Source: an uncultured bacterium (GTDB lineage: Bacteria > Cyanobacteriota > Vampirovibrionia > Gastranaerophilales > Gastranaerophilaceae). From it: a stretch of 64,000 nucleotides of DNA. The position numbers and the translations under genes were made by a program. Each line of letters begins with the position of its first letter. Position 1 is the stretch's first letter. The stretch spans positions 28,341 to 92,340 of the forward strand of contig CACYOO010000005.1 in the NCBI GenBank assembly GCA_902776035.1. Reading direction: 5' to 3'. The notes beneath the pieces are model-generated. The model saw nothing but the letters and a program-made list of their open reading frames with translations, was not told the DNA's origin and searched no databases. Positions 25,901 to 35,366 of this stretch are shown piece after piece.

Positions 25901-26309
25901 TTTCTAAATTGAAATAAATCGGATAATAACCTGTTATAGTATCTTGTTTAGACCTGTCTTTCGGAATTTCAAAATACTCACCTAACTTACCTTCTTTTAT
26001 AAATTGTGGTATTCGTTTTGCTGTTAATAATTTATCTCTATCAGCAGAAAATGATATATATTCATTAACAGATTTGTCTGAAAATCTTATTATACCAATT
26101 TCTTTTCGTCCTATGGATGTTTTTCTTATGACATCTAATAAAAATTGTTTAACCTTTGCTCAAAGCTCTTTAATATCTGCAATTTATAACCATTCATTAT
26201 ATGTATCAAGTCTTATTGTGGGTGCAGTTTTCCATTTTTCAAAAAATGTACTTTCAATATTCCGGCTATCTTCGTCATTCAAAAATTTTTCTAATTTTTT
26301 ATTTAACAT
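25896..26309 (-). pseudogene. Broken gene of unknown family with two in-frame stops
   Basis: From ATG 26309 a single frame of 138 codons runs to TAA 25896 with only two internal stops: TAA at 26186-26184 and TGA at 26162-26160. There is no frameshift. The N-terminal part reads MLNKKLEKFLNDEDSRN... and the intact remainder includes DVIRKTSIGRKEIGIIRFSD, YISFSADRDKLLTAKRIPQF and DRSKQDTITGYYPIYFNLET. I do not recognise the family. Its 3' end overlaps repeat copy A, suggesting cargo of a lost mobile element. The plus-strand open frame over it is a shadow. Confidence 0.6.
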
Positions 26310-26331
26310 TATATATTGTTACCAAATTTGA

Positions 26332-27672
<1,341 letters not shown>

Positions 27673-27708
27673 TCATAAATTTATACCTTTTTCAAGCGTT
27701 TCATTATT

Positions 27709-28479
27709 TTAAAATCTTTTTATAATCTCTATATCATTTCTTACAAACTTTAATCCGTCAGTATTTTTCTTGGTTAATGTTTCTAATGTCCAATTAAGAT
27801 TTTTATTCAGCATTTTAAATGTTTTATCCCAATCATAATCACCGTCTTTTAAGTGATAATGTATATCAATTCGATTATTAAATTCACCGTCGCTTAAGTG
27901 ATATGATTTTGGATTAAGTTTTAAAAATCTTTCTAAATATTCAAATTGATTAAAACCTTGTGAAACCGCAGAACAAAATGCATGTCCAATATCCAAATTA
28001 AATTCACATTTGCAGTTTTGCATAATATATTCTATTTCTTCAGGAGTTGCTCCTCTGCAAACCATTTTGTCCGGATTTCTCGGTGCAACATAGGGTTTAT
28101 TTTCGATACGCATTTTGTAAGGTTTTATTATATTTAGTTGTCTTACGATTTCTTCTACACTGCCGTCCATTCCGCCATGTACGACCGTATATTCAGCATC
28201 CAATGATTTTGCATAAGTATTTACCTGCATATAAACCATTTCATTATAATGTAATTTATCCTTATCGGCTAAATTACACCCTTGACTAAAATGAGGTGCA
28301 TGGATAGTAAATTTTATATCATGCTTACGTTTTAATTCTAACCAACCGTCAAGGTATTCCATTTGTCCCGGAAATACAAATAATTCCAAATAATCAAATA
28401 AATTTTCTTTTTTAAAAGCTAGAATATCATCTTTATAGCTTTCAAGTTGATTTGAAAATTGTTTTATACCTATTTTCAT
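27709..28479 (-). CDS. TIM-barrel protein of the xylose isomerase/endonuclease IV-like superfamily
   Basis: A 256-residue protein with the barrel pattern of sugar-phosphate isomerase/epimerase proteins: MKIGIKQFSNQ, YLELFVFPGQM, FTIHAPHF, YTVVHGGMDG, MRIENKP, EFNLDIGHAFC, SYHLSDGEFN and NWTLETLTKK. The His, Glu and Asp at strand ends would bind divalent metal. The substrate cannot be told. It starts three bases after the ldpA-like gene ends and probably forms an operon with that gene and the WG-repeat gene. No ribosome site of its own is obvious. Confidence 0.75.
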   Translation of the reverse strand: MKIGIKQFSNQLESYKDDILAFKKENLFDYLELFVFPGQMEYLDGWLELKRKHDIKFTIHAPHFSQGCNLADKDKLHYNEMVYMQVNTYAKSLDAEYTVVHGGMDGSVEEIVRQLNIIKPYKMRIENKPYVAPRNPDKMVCRGATPEEIEYIMQNCKCEFNLDIGHAFCSAVSQGFNQFEYLERFLKLNPKSYHLSDGEFNNRIDIHYHLKDGDYDWDKTFKMLNKNLNWTLETLTKKNTDGLKFVRNDIEIIKRF

Positions 28480-28482
28480 AAA

Positions 28483-29430
28483 TTAACTATTCCTCATTTT
28501 TATGCTATTAACTAATTTTGATGCAATATTTAGTGCAGTATCAAAATCCATTTTACCTGACAAATAATCTTTTACAATATATCTAGCGTATGAACCTACT
28601 GCAACTCCATTTATATCAATATTACATTGATGTGCAAGTTCAAATGTTTTTTCATTTGTTCCGCCTGATGCAATAACGTATGCGGGTAACTTTTCTTTTA
28701 AGATTATATCAGACAATGCAACTGCTTGTAATGTTGATTGATAATCATTTATTCCTCCGCTAATCGGACTTCCGTCTGTTTGGATAATTGTTGTATAGGG
28801 TTTTCTTATCGAAAGCATTTTTTTTGTTCTTTTTATTAAAGAATTATTTCCATAATTGAGCCGATCTATACAAAAACTCAATACACCTTTGTAATTTTCA
28901 CTAATATATTTCCATATATTAAATGTATCATGATTATTGCTATTAGACGAATGAAGTTCTATGCAATCAATATTTAAATTATTTAATAATGGTAAAATCT
29001 GTTTTATATCAGCAAAAAAAGGTGTTTTTAAAAATGCGTTATTTTTGCATATTTCAAAACATTTTCCACAGCCAATACATTTTTTTTCATCTATTGAAAA
29101 ATTTTCTATGGCATTTTCCAAGCAAACTTTTGAACAAATGCCGCATTTATTGCACTTGTTTTGATTTATGAAATATTTATTAAAATGATAATCTCCTGAT
29201 AAGCCCACAGACACGCATAAAAACCTATTTTCTACTATATCTGCTTTTTTTAAGCCGGATTTTGCCGCATTTATTATATCAATATCCGCTGATATATCAA
29301 AAAGATTACAGCCGGCTTTAGAATATAAATATACAAGTTTTTCTACAGAAGAAATATCGTAGTTGCCTGCACCACAAATTAGTTTGAAACATTTATTACT
29401 TCTTAAAAATTCATTTAAACTAAAAATCAT
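28483..29430 (-). CDS. LdpA-like 4Fe-4S protein (cyanobacterial circadian-input homologue)
   Basis: A 315-residue protein. The start CFKLICGAGNYDISSVEKLV and AGCNLFDISADIDIINAAKSG match my knowledge of cyanobacterial LdpA (FKLICGAS..., GADCIDVAAD). Two ferredoxin motifs follow at about residues 90-130: CNKCGICSKVCLENAI and CIGCGKCFEICKNNA. The C-terminal barrel-like domain contains IIQTDGSPISGGINDY, VIASGGTNEKTF and GVAVGSYARYIV, again LdpA-like. In Synechococcus LdpA is a redox-sensing Fe-S protein that feeds light/redox state to the clock. No clock or photosynthesis gene is visible here, so another redox role is likely. It overlaps the WG-repeat gene by four bases. Confidence 0.75.
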   Translation of the reverse strand: MIFSLNEFLRSNKCFKLICGAGNYDISSVEKLVYLYSKAGCNLFDISADIDIINAAKSGLKKADIVENRFLCVSVGLSGDYHFNKYFINQNKCNKCGICSKVCLENAIENFSIDEKKCIGCGKCFEICKNNAFLKTPFFADIKQILPLLNNLNIDCIELHSSNSNNHDTFNIWKYISENYKGVLSFCIDRLNYGNNSLIKRTKKMLSIRKPYTTIIQTDGSPISGGINDYQSTLQAVALSDIILKEKLPAYVIASGGTNEKTFELAHQCNIDINGVAVGSYARYIVKDYLSGKMDFDTALNIASKLVNSIKMRNS

Positions 29431-30407
29431 TTATTTTTATTTTCCGGTTTCATTATGTTACCTTCATTATCAAGAATTTGAGTATTCCCGTCAGATACAA
29501 CGTGAACAAGTCCTTTGTATGTTACATCTGTATAAATCGGAGGTATTATAATTGTACCTTTATTCGAATGAAACGCAACACCATAGCGATTATCAGTTTG
29601 GGTTCTATAAATGTATATATCTGTTAAAAATGCATTTGAGCTGTTTAATAAATCTATAGTATCATATTTACTGTCGAGTAATATCTCTCCTGTTTGTAAG
29701 TCAACTATTCCATTTTTACCTTTATTTATTATTCTTATAAAATAGTTATCTCTTAATATGTTATCAAAAATAGGTTTTATTACTAAATGATTACCATCTT
29801 TGTAATGATAAAGTCCTGCTTTTTTGGAATAATTTATAACCCAATTATAATTACTTAAACTTTCAATTTTATCATATATTAACGGTAACAGAAGTTTATT
29901 CTTTTTTATATCATATAAGCCATAGTAAGAATTGTTTTTTATAATACATACAAATTTATTGGCTTGTGGTATGATTTCTACATATTTTGCAGGTAAAATA
30001 ACTTTGCCGTTATAACTTATTACACCATATTTTTTGTTAATATTCGTTAAATAATATAAACCGCTTTCATCTATAGGTTGTATATCATTATAAATCGGCT
30101 TTGTAATATCATTACCATTTTCATCTGCAAGTTTATATTTTTTATCTTCTTTAATTTTATAAATATTTTTTAATGTTACTTTTCTAAAATGTCTTACTTC
30201 ATATTGAGAAAATGGTTCTAAATTATCAATATCATTCTTTTTAGAATTATTTTGTTTAACGCTGCTAGTGCTTTCAGATAATTTTATATCTGTATTTGTT
30301 TTTATAGAAAATGGTCTAATAAAATCTATTTCATTAAAATAAAACCGGAAACATACAAATACAAGTATAAAAACAAGTATTAATGCCAATAATATTCCTT
30401 TTTTCAT
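29427..30407 (-). CDS. Membrane-anchored WG-repeat protein
   Basis: A 326-residue protein with an N-terminal transmembrane anchor (LLALILVFILVFVCFRFYF), a Ser/Lys linker and a series of WG-type beta repeats from about residue 85. Examples are KYKLADENGNDITKPIYNDI, KYGVISYNGKVILPAKY, YGLYDIKKNKLLLPLIYDKI, NGIVDLQTGEILLDSKYDTI and YGVAFHSNKGTIIIPPIYTD. WG repeats are thought to mediate binding and have no enzymatic role. AAGGGTG precedes the ATG. The ATGA overlap with the LdpA-like gene suggests co-expression. Confidence 0.8.
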   Translation of the reverse strand: MKKGILLALILVFILVFVCFRFYFNEIDFIRPFSIKTNTDIKLSESTSSVKQNNSKKNDIDNLEPFSQYEVRHFRKVTLKNIYKIKEDKKYKLADENGNDITKPIYNDIQPIDESGLYYLTNINKKYGVISYNGKVILPAKYVEIIPQANKFVCIIKNNSYYGLYDIKKNKLLLPLIYDKIESLSNYNWVINYSKKAGLYHYKDGNHLVIKPIFDNILRDNYFIRIINKGKNGIVDLQTGEILLDSKYDTIDLLNSSNAFLTDIYIYRTQTDNRYGVAFHSNKGTIIIPPIYTDVTYKGLVHVVSDGNTQILDNEGNIMKPENKNK

Positions 30408-30483
30408 ATTTGCACCCTTTTAAGCTATCAAACATGATAATCAAAATAGGTTGTACTGTCAAATTATAAAAACTAAAAAAGCA

Positions 30484-32277
30484 TTAAACAACAGCAAAAT
30501 TACTAAAATTAGCTTTTATTGTTGATATTAGCTTTTCCATATTACTAAATTGTTTTTGTAATCTGGTTTTATAGTTGTCGACTTTTTGCTGAGCCCTTTC
30601 AATTTGTGAATCTAAACTACTTGTAGTAGACTTATTTGACTTTGTTTTTACTGCAAAATAACCTGTTGTGGAATCTAATGAACCCTCTACAAGTGTTTCA
30701 AGTGAGTTCATAATACCACCTGATGTTTCAGTACCTTTGCCATCTCCTATTAATAATTTTCTAACACCTTCAGGATTTTTTGACAAAGCTTCTTTAAATT
30801 TTTCTTCATCCAATTGTAATGTATTTACACCTGATGTATCAGTTGATGTATTTGCATTTCCTGTTGTAATACCAATATCAGATAATAGTTTTATTGAATC
30901 TGAAGCTATAGATGAAGTTGTAGTTTGTCTTATTGAATTTCTCAATGTAGTTAAACCGGTATCACCATATAGTTTACTGCCAAATTTAGTGTTATTGTCT
31001 ATTGTTGATATAGTAGAATTGAATGCACTAATAAATGACTTTACTGCACTTACAAGAGACTCTTGATTTTGTTCAATATTAATTGTTGCAGGTGTAATAC
31101 TACCTTCTTCATCAGGTTTTGATACAGCGTTTAATGTTAAAGTCAAACCGGTAATACCTGAAATATCACTAGTAACAGTATTAGAAGAAGATGTAATGTC
31201 ATTACCGTTAATTGTTAATTTTGCATACTGCCCCAATGATTGATTTGCTAAAGAAGATACAAGCTTTCCGTTTTCATCAGTAGTGTAATTTCCCTCGCCA
31301 TCCAATACACCTTTGGTTAATCCCATTAAATGAGATAGATTACTTGTACCTGCCTCAATATTTATATTAAAAGCACCTTCGTTTTTAGCAGTTAAAACAA
31401 GTTCACCGTTTACACTATCCCAATATGCAGTGGTATGAGCATCTTCATTACTATTAATTGAATTTATAAATGATTTTAATGTCGTATCTCCGGAAACACT
31501 AAACTCGGCATTTCCTATAGTTAAAGTTCCACCTTGAAATGGAATATCAGAATTTGCAAATATTTCATCAAATGTTGAAGAAGTGTTTATGCTTGATATA
31601 GTATTATTACTGCTATAATTGCCATCATCATCCCTAACAAGACCGAGTACAGATGTAAAGTTAGTTTTATCAGAAGATGAACCGACTACAATACTGTTTC
31701 CATCTTCAGCCGTTACAGATAATTTTCCGTCAGTGATAGAGGCATTAATGCCGTCAATTGAATTTATTTGTGAAATAATATCACCTAATGTACTTGTATC
31801 TGAAATATTTATGGTATTTTTAGAACCGTTAACATATATACTTAAATCACCTGTTACCGCATTACCTGATGCTAAATTTTTAAATAAAGTATCATTAGAA
31901 ATATTGCCCAAAGAACCAATTGAAGATACTGCTTTTGTTGATGTTGCAAGTTCTTTTACTACAACATCAAAACTTTGTCTTGCAGCTTCACCTGTTGCTG
32001 AAGCGGTTACAACACTTTCATTTGATGACGATACCTTATTTTTTGAAAATAAATCAAATGAACCGCCAAATTTTGCGTCTGTAAATGCTTCAACAGCCGA
32101 GCGTAAAGATGATACTTTCGCTTTTATAGAGTCAACATTATTTTGTGTCGCAGACACATTATTCTTTTTAGTTTGAAGTGCCGTAACACTTTTTTGTTTA
32201 ATAGCAACTAAAGCTTCAATCCAAGATGAGGTATCCATACCAGAGGCCAAGCCGGAAAATGAAATTATATTACCCAT
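30484..32277 (-). CDS. fliD: Flagellar filament cap protein (hook-associated protein 2)
   Basis: A 597-residue FliD. GNIISFSGLASGMDTSSWIE is the conserved N-terminal start, followed by the FliD_N coiled part, Ser/Thr-rich central domains (D2/D3, about residues 110-390), and FliD_C. The C-terminal coiled region (SLDSQIERAQQKVDNYKTRL and QFSNMEKLISTIKANFSNF) ends the protein as usual. The cap sits at the filament tip and folds flagellin. ATG 32277 follows GGAGG; the upstream in-frame ATG 32292 overlaps that site. No other flagellar gene is in the window. Confidence 0.93.
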   Translation of the reverse strand: MGNIISFSGLASGMDTSSWIEALVAIKQKSVTALQTKKNNVSATQNNVDSIKAKVSSLRSAVEAFTDAKFGGSFDLFSKNKVSSSNESVVTASATGEAARQSFDVVVKELATSTKAVSSIGSLGNISNDTLFKNLASGNAVTGDLSIYVNGSKNTINISDTSTLGDIISQINSIDGINASITDGKLSVTAEDGNSIVVGSSSDKTNFTSVLGLVRDDDGNYSSNNTISSINTSSTFDEIFANSDIPFQGGTLTIGNAEFSVSGDTTLKSFINSINSNEDAHTTAYWDSVNGELVLTAKNEGAFNINIEAGTSNLSHLMGLTKGVLDGEGNYTTDENGKLVSSLANQSLGQYAKLTINGNDITSSSNTVTSDISGITGLTLTLNAVSKPDEEGSITPATINIEQNQESLVSAVKSFISAFNSTISTIDNNTKFGSKLYGDTGLTTLRNSIRQTTTSSIASDSIKLLSDIGITTGNANTSTDTSGVNTLQLDEEKFKEALSKNPEGVRKLLIGDGKGTETSGGIMNSLETLVEGSLDSTTGYFAVKTKSNKSTTSSLDSQIERAQQKVDNYKTRLQKQFSNMEKLISTIKANFSNFAVV

Positions 32278-32380
32278 ATTAAAATCCTCCATTATTTTAA
32301 TACTAGTTACTTAGTATATGCCCATTTTAGCATGTTTTGAAACACATTACAAATTTAAACTTAAAAATACTGTAATTGAA

Positions 32381-34246
32381 TTAAACAAGTCCTGCTAAAG
32401 AAGGTGCAATCTGAATGAATTTTCTAACTAATTCTGCATCCCAAAGTTTGCCTGCTCCGTCTTGCAAAATTTCACATGCTTTTTCTACACTCATACCTTT
32501 TCTATAAGGTCTATCACTTATTAAAGCATGATATGTATCAGCAACAGCAACAATTCTTGCTTCGTAAGGAATTTCATCTCCTTTTAAACCGCAAGGATAA
32601 CCTGAACCGTCAAAATGTTCATGGTGGTATTTAACCATCGGTAACAAATCTTTTAATGCTTCATTTTGCATAAGAACTTTTTCTGCTCCGATAGTAGGAT
32701 GTTGTTTCATAACTTTCCATTCATCGTCAGATAATTTTGTTGGTTTTTTCAATATGTTTTCAGGAATACCTATTTTACCAACATCATGAAGCAATGCACC
32801 TGTTTTAATTCGTTGAACTTCTGCCTCAGGAAGATTTAAGGCCCTTGCTAAAGCTTCAGAATACTTAGAAACTGAAGTTGAATGACCTTTTGTATATGTA
32901 TCTTTTGCATCAATTGCTCCAGCTAAAGATGAAGCCAATTCTTCCAAATGGTGTTGTGATAAAATTTCTTCACTTGCAAATCTGTTAACAAGTTCATCTT
33001 CAAAGCTTACACCTAACTGTGAATGTCTTTTTGTAATAACCTCTGCGAAAGAATGTAATGCTGTATCATCCCAAAAATTAAAGTCAGTAGAACTAATGAT
33101 TACACTCATTCCATCTTTGTAACCTTTAGATTTTGAAACATACATTGCTTGTTCTGCTGAAATCAATAATTTTTCCTGTTCTTTTGCACATTTTGGATAA
33201 TTTGATATTCCAACAGAAACCTTTACAGGACCTACATCATCAATAAAACAGCATGATAAGCTGTAAGTTAAATATTCAGCCAAGTATTTTGCTTCTTTTA
33301 TATCAGTGTCAGGAAGTATTATAGCAATTTCATCTCCGCCATAACGACCTGCAATATCATTTGTTCTTATATTTTGTTTTACCTTTTCTGCAACAAGTTT
33401 GATTACTTCATCCCCTTTTGCATGACCAAGTTCTCTATTTATTTTTGAAATATTATTAACATCAATCATTACAACTGAAACTGTTGAGTTTTCTTCTTTT
33501 GCAGTATTTAATGTTTTTGAAAGAATTTCCTGAAAACCTCTGTGATTATTCAATGATGTTAATTGGTCTATATTTATATGTAAGTTTGCCTGTTCTCTCA
33601 ATTCAGCATTATGCATAAACAAAGCATAATGTGATGATATTAAAGAATATAAATCAATATTTTCTTCAACTCTATTATCCCCAATAATCATTACACCTAA
33701 GCAATCGTTAACTGACATTAAAGGTAATATTGCAACAGAAGGACTTTGTAAGTAAGACAGCTTCAAAAATTTAGCATCTCTTTTTATAATTGGCTCCTGG
33801 TGAATAAAGCATTGTGTTACAGGATTTTCATCATCTGACATAAATACTTTTGTTGAAAAAGTTCCGCCTGTTTTATCGGTTAACTTAAGTCCAATACTCT
33901 TGGATTGTTTGTTATACATTCCTAAAGCAGTAAATTGTACACCCAAATTATTTACTAATAAGTGGTGTAAAGCATTATAAAAATCTTTTGCATTTGTTTT
34001 TCCCTTTAGGGCAGAATTTAGATTTGATATTATCTCTCTATAATCTGTAGAACCAAAAACATTATCGTTATTTGCTCCCAGATTATAACCTGAAAATAAT
34101 CTGTTTTGAGTCGTTCTTGAAACTGATGCCGTCATTCTTGGCATAAAGCCGGTTCCGGATATTGGATTACTTGAAAGTGATTTTTTATATAAAATCTCTT
34201 TTTCTTGGCTTATTATAGTATCTTTACTGCTAAAATTCGTTTTCAC
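32381..34246 (-). CDS. GAF-GGDEF-HD-GYP cyclic-di-GMP signalling protein
   Basis: A 621-residue cytoplasmic protein starting at GTG 34246 with AAAGG before it. A GAF-like sensory domain spans about residues 75-215. A GGDEF domain (about 225-385) has DQLTSLNNHRGF and RYGGDEIAIILP, so the signature is GGDEI. An HD-GYP domain (about 430-615) has LHDVGKIGIP, HHEHFDGSGYPCGLKGDEIP and VADTYHALISDRPY. It combines a putative diguanylate cyclase and a c-di-GMP phosphodiesterase, so one half may be regulatory. It lies 104 bases before fliD on the same strand, consistent with control of motility. Confidence 0.92.
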   Translation of the reverse strand: MKTNFSSKDTIISQEKEILYKKSLSSNPISGTGFMPRMTASVSRTTQNRLFSGYNLGANNDNVFGSTDYREIISNLNSALKGKTNAKDFYNALHHLLVNNLGVQFTALGMYNKQSKSIGLKLTDKTGGTFSTKVFMSDDENPVTQCFIHQEPIIKRDAKFLKLSYLQSPSVAILPLMSVNDCLGVMIIGDNRVEENIDLYSLISSHYALFMHNAELREQANLHINIDQLTSLNNHRGFQEILSKTLNTAKEENSTVSVVMIDVNNISKINRELGHAKGDEVIKLVAEKVKQNIRTNDIAGRYGGDEIAIILPDTDIKEAKYLAEYLTYSLSCCFIDDVGPVKVSVGISNYPKCAKEQEKLLISAEQAMYVSKSKGYKDGMSVIISSTDFNFWDDTALHSFAEVITKRHSQLGVSFEDELVNRFASEEILSQHHLEELASSLAGAIDAKDTYTKGHSTSVSKYSEALARALNLPEAEVQRIKTGALLHDVGKIGIPENILKKPTKLSDDEWKVMKQHPTIGAEKVLMQNEALKDLLPMVKYHHEHFDGSGYPCGLKGDEIPYEARIVAVADTYHALISDRPYRKGMSVEKACEILQDGAGKLWDAELVRKFIQIAPSLAGLV

Positions 34247-34436
34247 TATAACCTTTTTAATTTTTTATAAACACACACTAAATAATAAATTACAAATGCA
34301 TTATAATATACTTTAAAATAAAATGCAATTGTTGTTTACAAAAATATATACATTTCGTAAATATATTTATAAAAAAATTTTTCTTGTGAAGTAAATTAAT
34401 ATTTTAATTAATAATTCTTGATTTCAACAATTGTTT

Positions 34437-34445
34437 TGTTACAAT
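34437..34445 (+). promoter_or_regulatory. Extended -10 promoter of glyQ
   Basis: TTGATT (34418-34423), a 16-base spacer and TGtTACAAT (34437-34445), giving a leader of roughly 26 bases before ATG 34478. No T-box element is visible in the 231-base gap. Confidence 0.5.
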
Positions 34446-34477
34446 TGTATTAGTTATCACTAGTTGAAAGTAAAAGA

Positions 34478-35350
34478 ATGGCATTAAATTTTCAAGAATT
34501 AATTTTTAATTTACAAAAGTATTGGGCAGAATGCGGTTGTATTATTCAACAACCTTATGATATTGAAAAAGGGGCTTCAACAATGAACCCTGCAACATTT
34601 TTAAAAGCGTTAGGACCAGAGCCATGGCATACGGCTATGGTTGAACCATGCCGCAGACCTACTGATGCAAGATACGGAGAAAACCCTAATCGACTTGGAC
34701 ATTATTATCAATTTCAGGTTATTATGAAGCCATGTCCTGATGATGCTCAAGAGGTATATTTGCATAGTCTTGAGGCAATAGGAATAGATTTGACAAAACA
34801 TGATATTCGTTTTGTTGAAGACAATTGGGAATCTCCGACATTAGGTGCAGCAGGTGTTGGCTGGGAAGTTTGGCTTGATGGTATGGAAATTACTCAATTT
34901 ACGTATTTTCAACAGGTAGGTGGTTTAGAAGTAAAACCGGTAGCACTTGAATTAACTTACGGTGTTGAAAGAATAGCAATGTATCTTCAAAATGTTCAGC
35001 ATTTTAAAGATATAAAGTGGAATGAAAATTATAATTACGGTGAAATTTTCATGCAAAATGAAGTTGAACAATCTAAATATAATTTTGAAGTTTCAAACTC
35101 AGACACATTATTTAAAATGTTTGATTTGTTCCAAAGTGAAGTAGATAACTGTGTTTCGCATGAACTTGTATTACCTGCTTATGATTATGTTTTAAAATGC
35201 TCTCATACGTTCAATTTATTGGATGCTAGAGGTGTTATTAGTAAAGATGAAAGAAATAATTTTATAAACAGAATAAGGACTATGGCATCGAAAGTTGCCA
35301 AATTGTATGTTTTACAAAGAGAAAAAATGGGATTTCCTCTTTGCAAATAA
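34478..35350 (+). CDS. glyQ: Glycyl-tRNA synthetase alpha subunit
   Basis: A 290-residue class II synthetase alpha chain. [78 protein letters not shown] and [14 protein letters not shown] are near-invariant family segments. It charges tRNA-Gly together with GlyS. glyS is not adjacent, as in cyanobacteria where the two genes are unlinked. Two amino-acid permease genes follow 16 bases downstream, which may be co-transcribed with it. Confidence 0.96.
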   Translation: MALNFQELIFNLQKYWAECGCIIQQPYDIEKGASTMNPATFLKALGPEPWHTAMVEPCRRPTDARYGENPNRLGHYYQFQVIMKPCPDDAQEVYLHSLEAIGIDLTKHDIRFVEDNWESPTLGAAGVGWEVWLDGMEITQFTYFQQVGGLEVKPVALELTYGVERIAMYLQNVQHFKDIKWNENYNYGEIFMQNEVEQSKYNFEVSNSDTLFKMFDLFQSEVDNCVSHELVLPAYDYVLKCSHTFNLLDARGVISKDERNNFINRIRTMASKVAKLYVLQREKMGFPLCK

Positions 35351-35366
35351 GGGTAAAAAATAGACT

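Noticed and set aside
26160..26162. TGA read as tryptophan (alternative code)
   Set aside because: The same frame also contains a TAA stop, and TGA is used as a normal stop elsewhere, for example at the end of the DUF1836 gene at 4588-4590 (AAATTTGA).
26074..26331. Plus-strand 85-codon frame over the broken gene near 26000
   Set aside because: The minus-strand translation is protein-like over 138 codons while this frame is hydrophobic shadow sequence.
31619..32176. Plus-strand frame of 185 codons inside fliD
   Set aside because: It lies wholly within an unambiguous FliD coding region and has no start signals.
34247..34477. T-box riboswitch before glyQ
   Set aside because: No T-box core sequence or terminator/antiterminator pair is seen in the gap.
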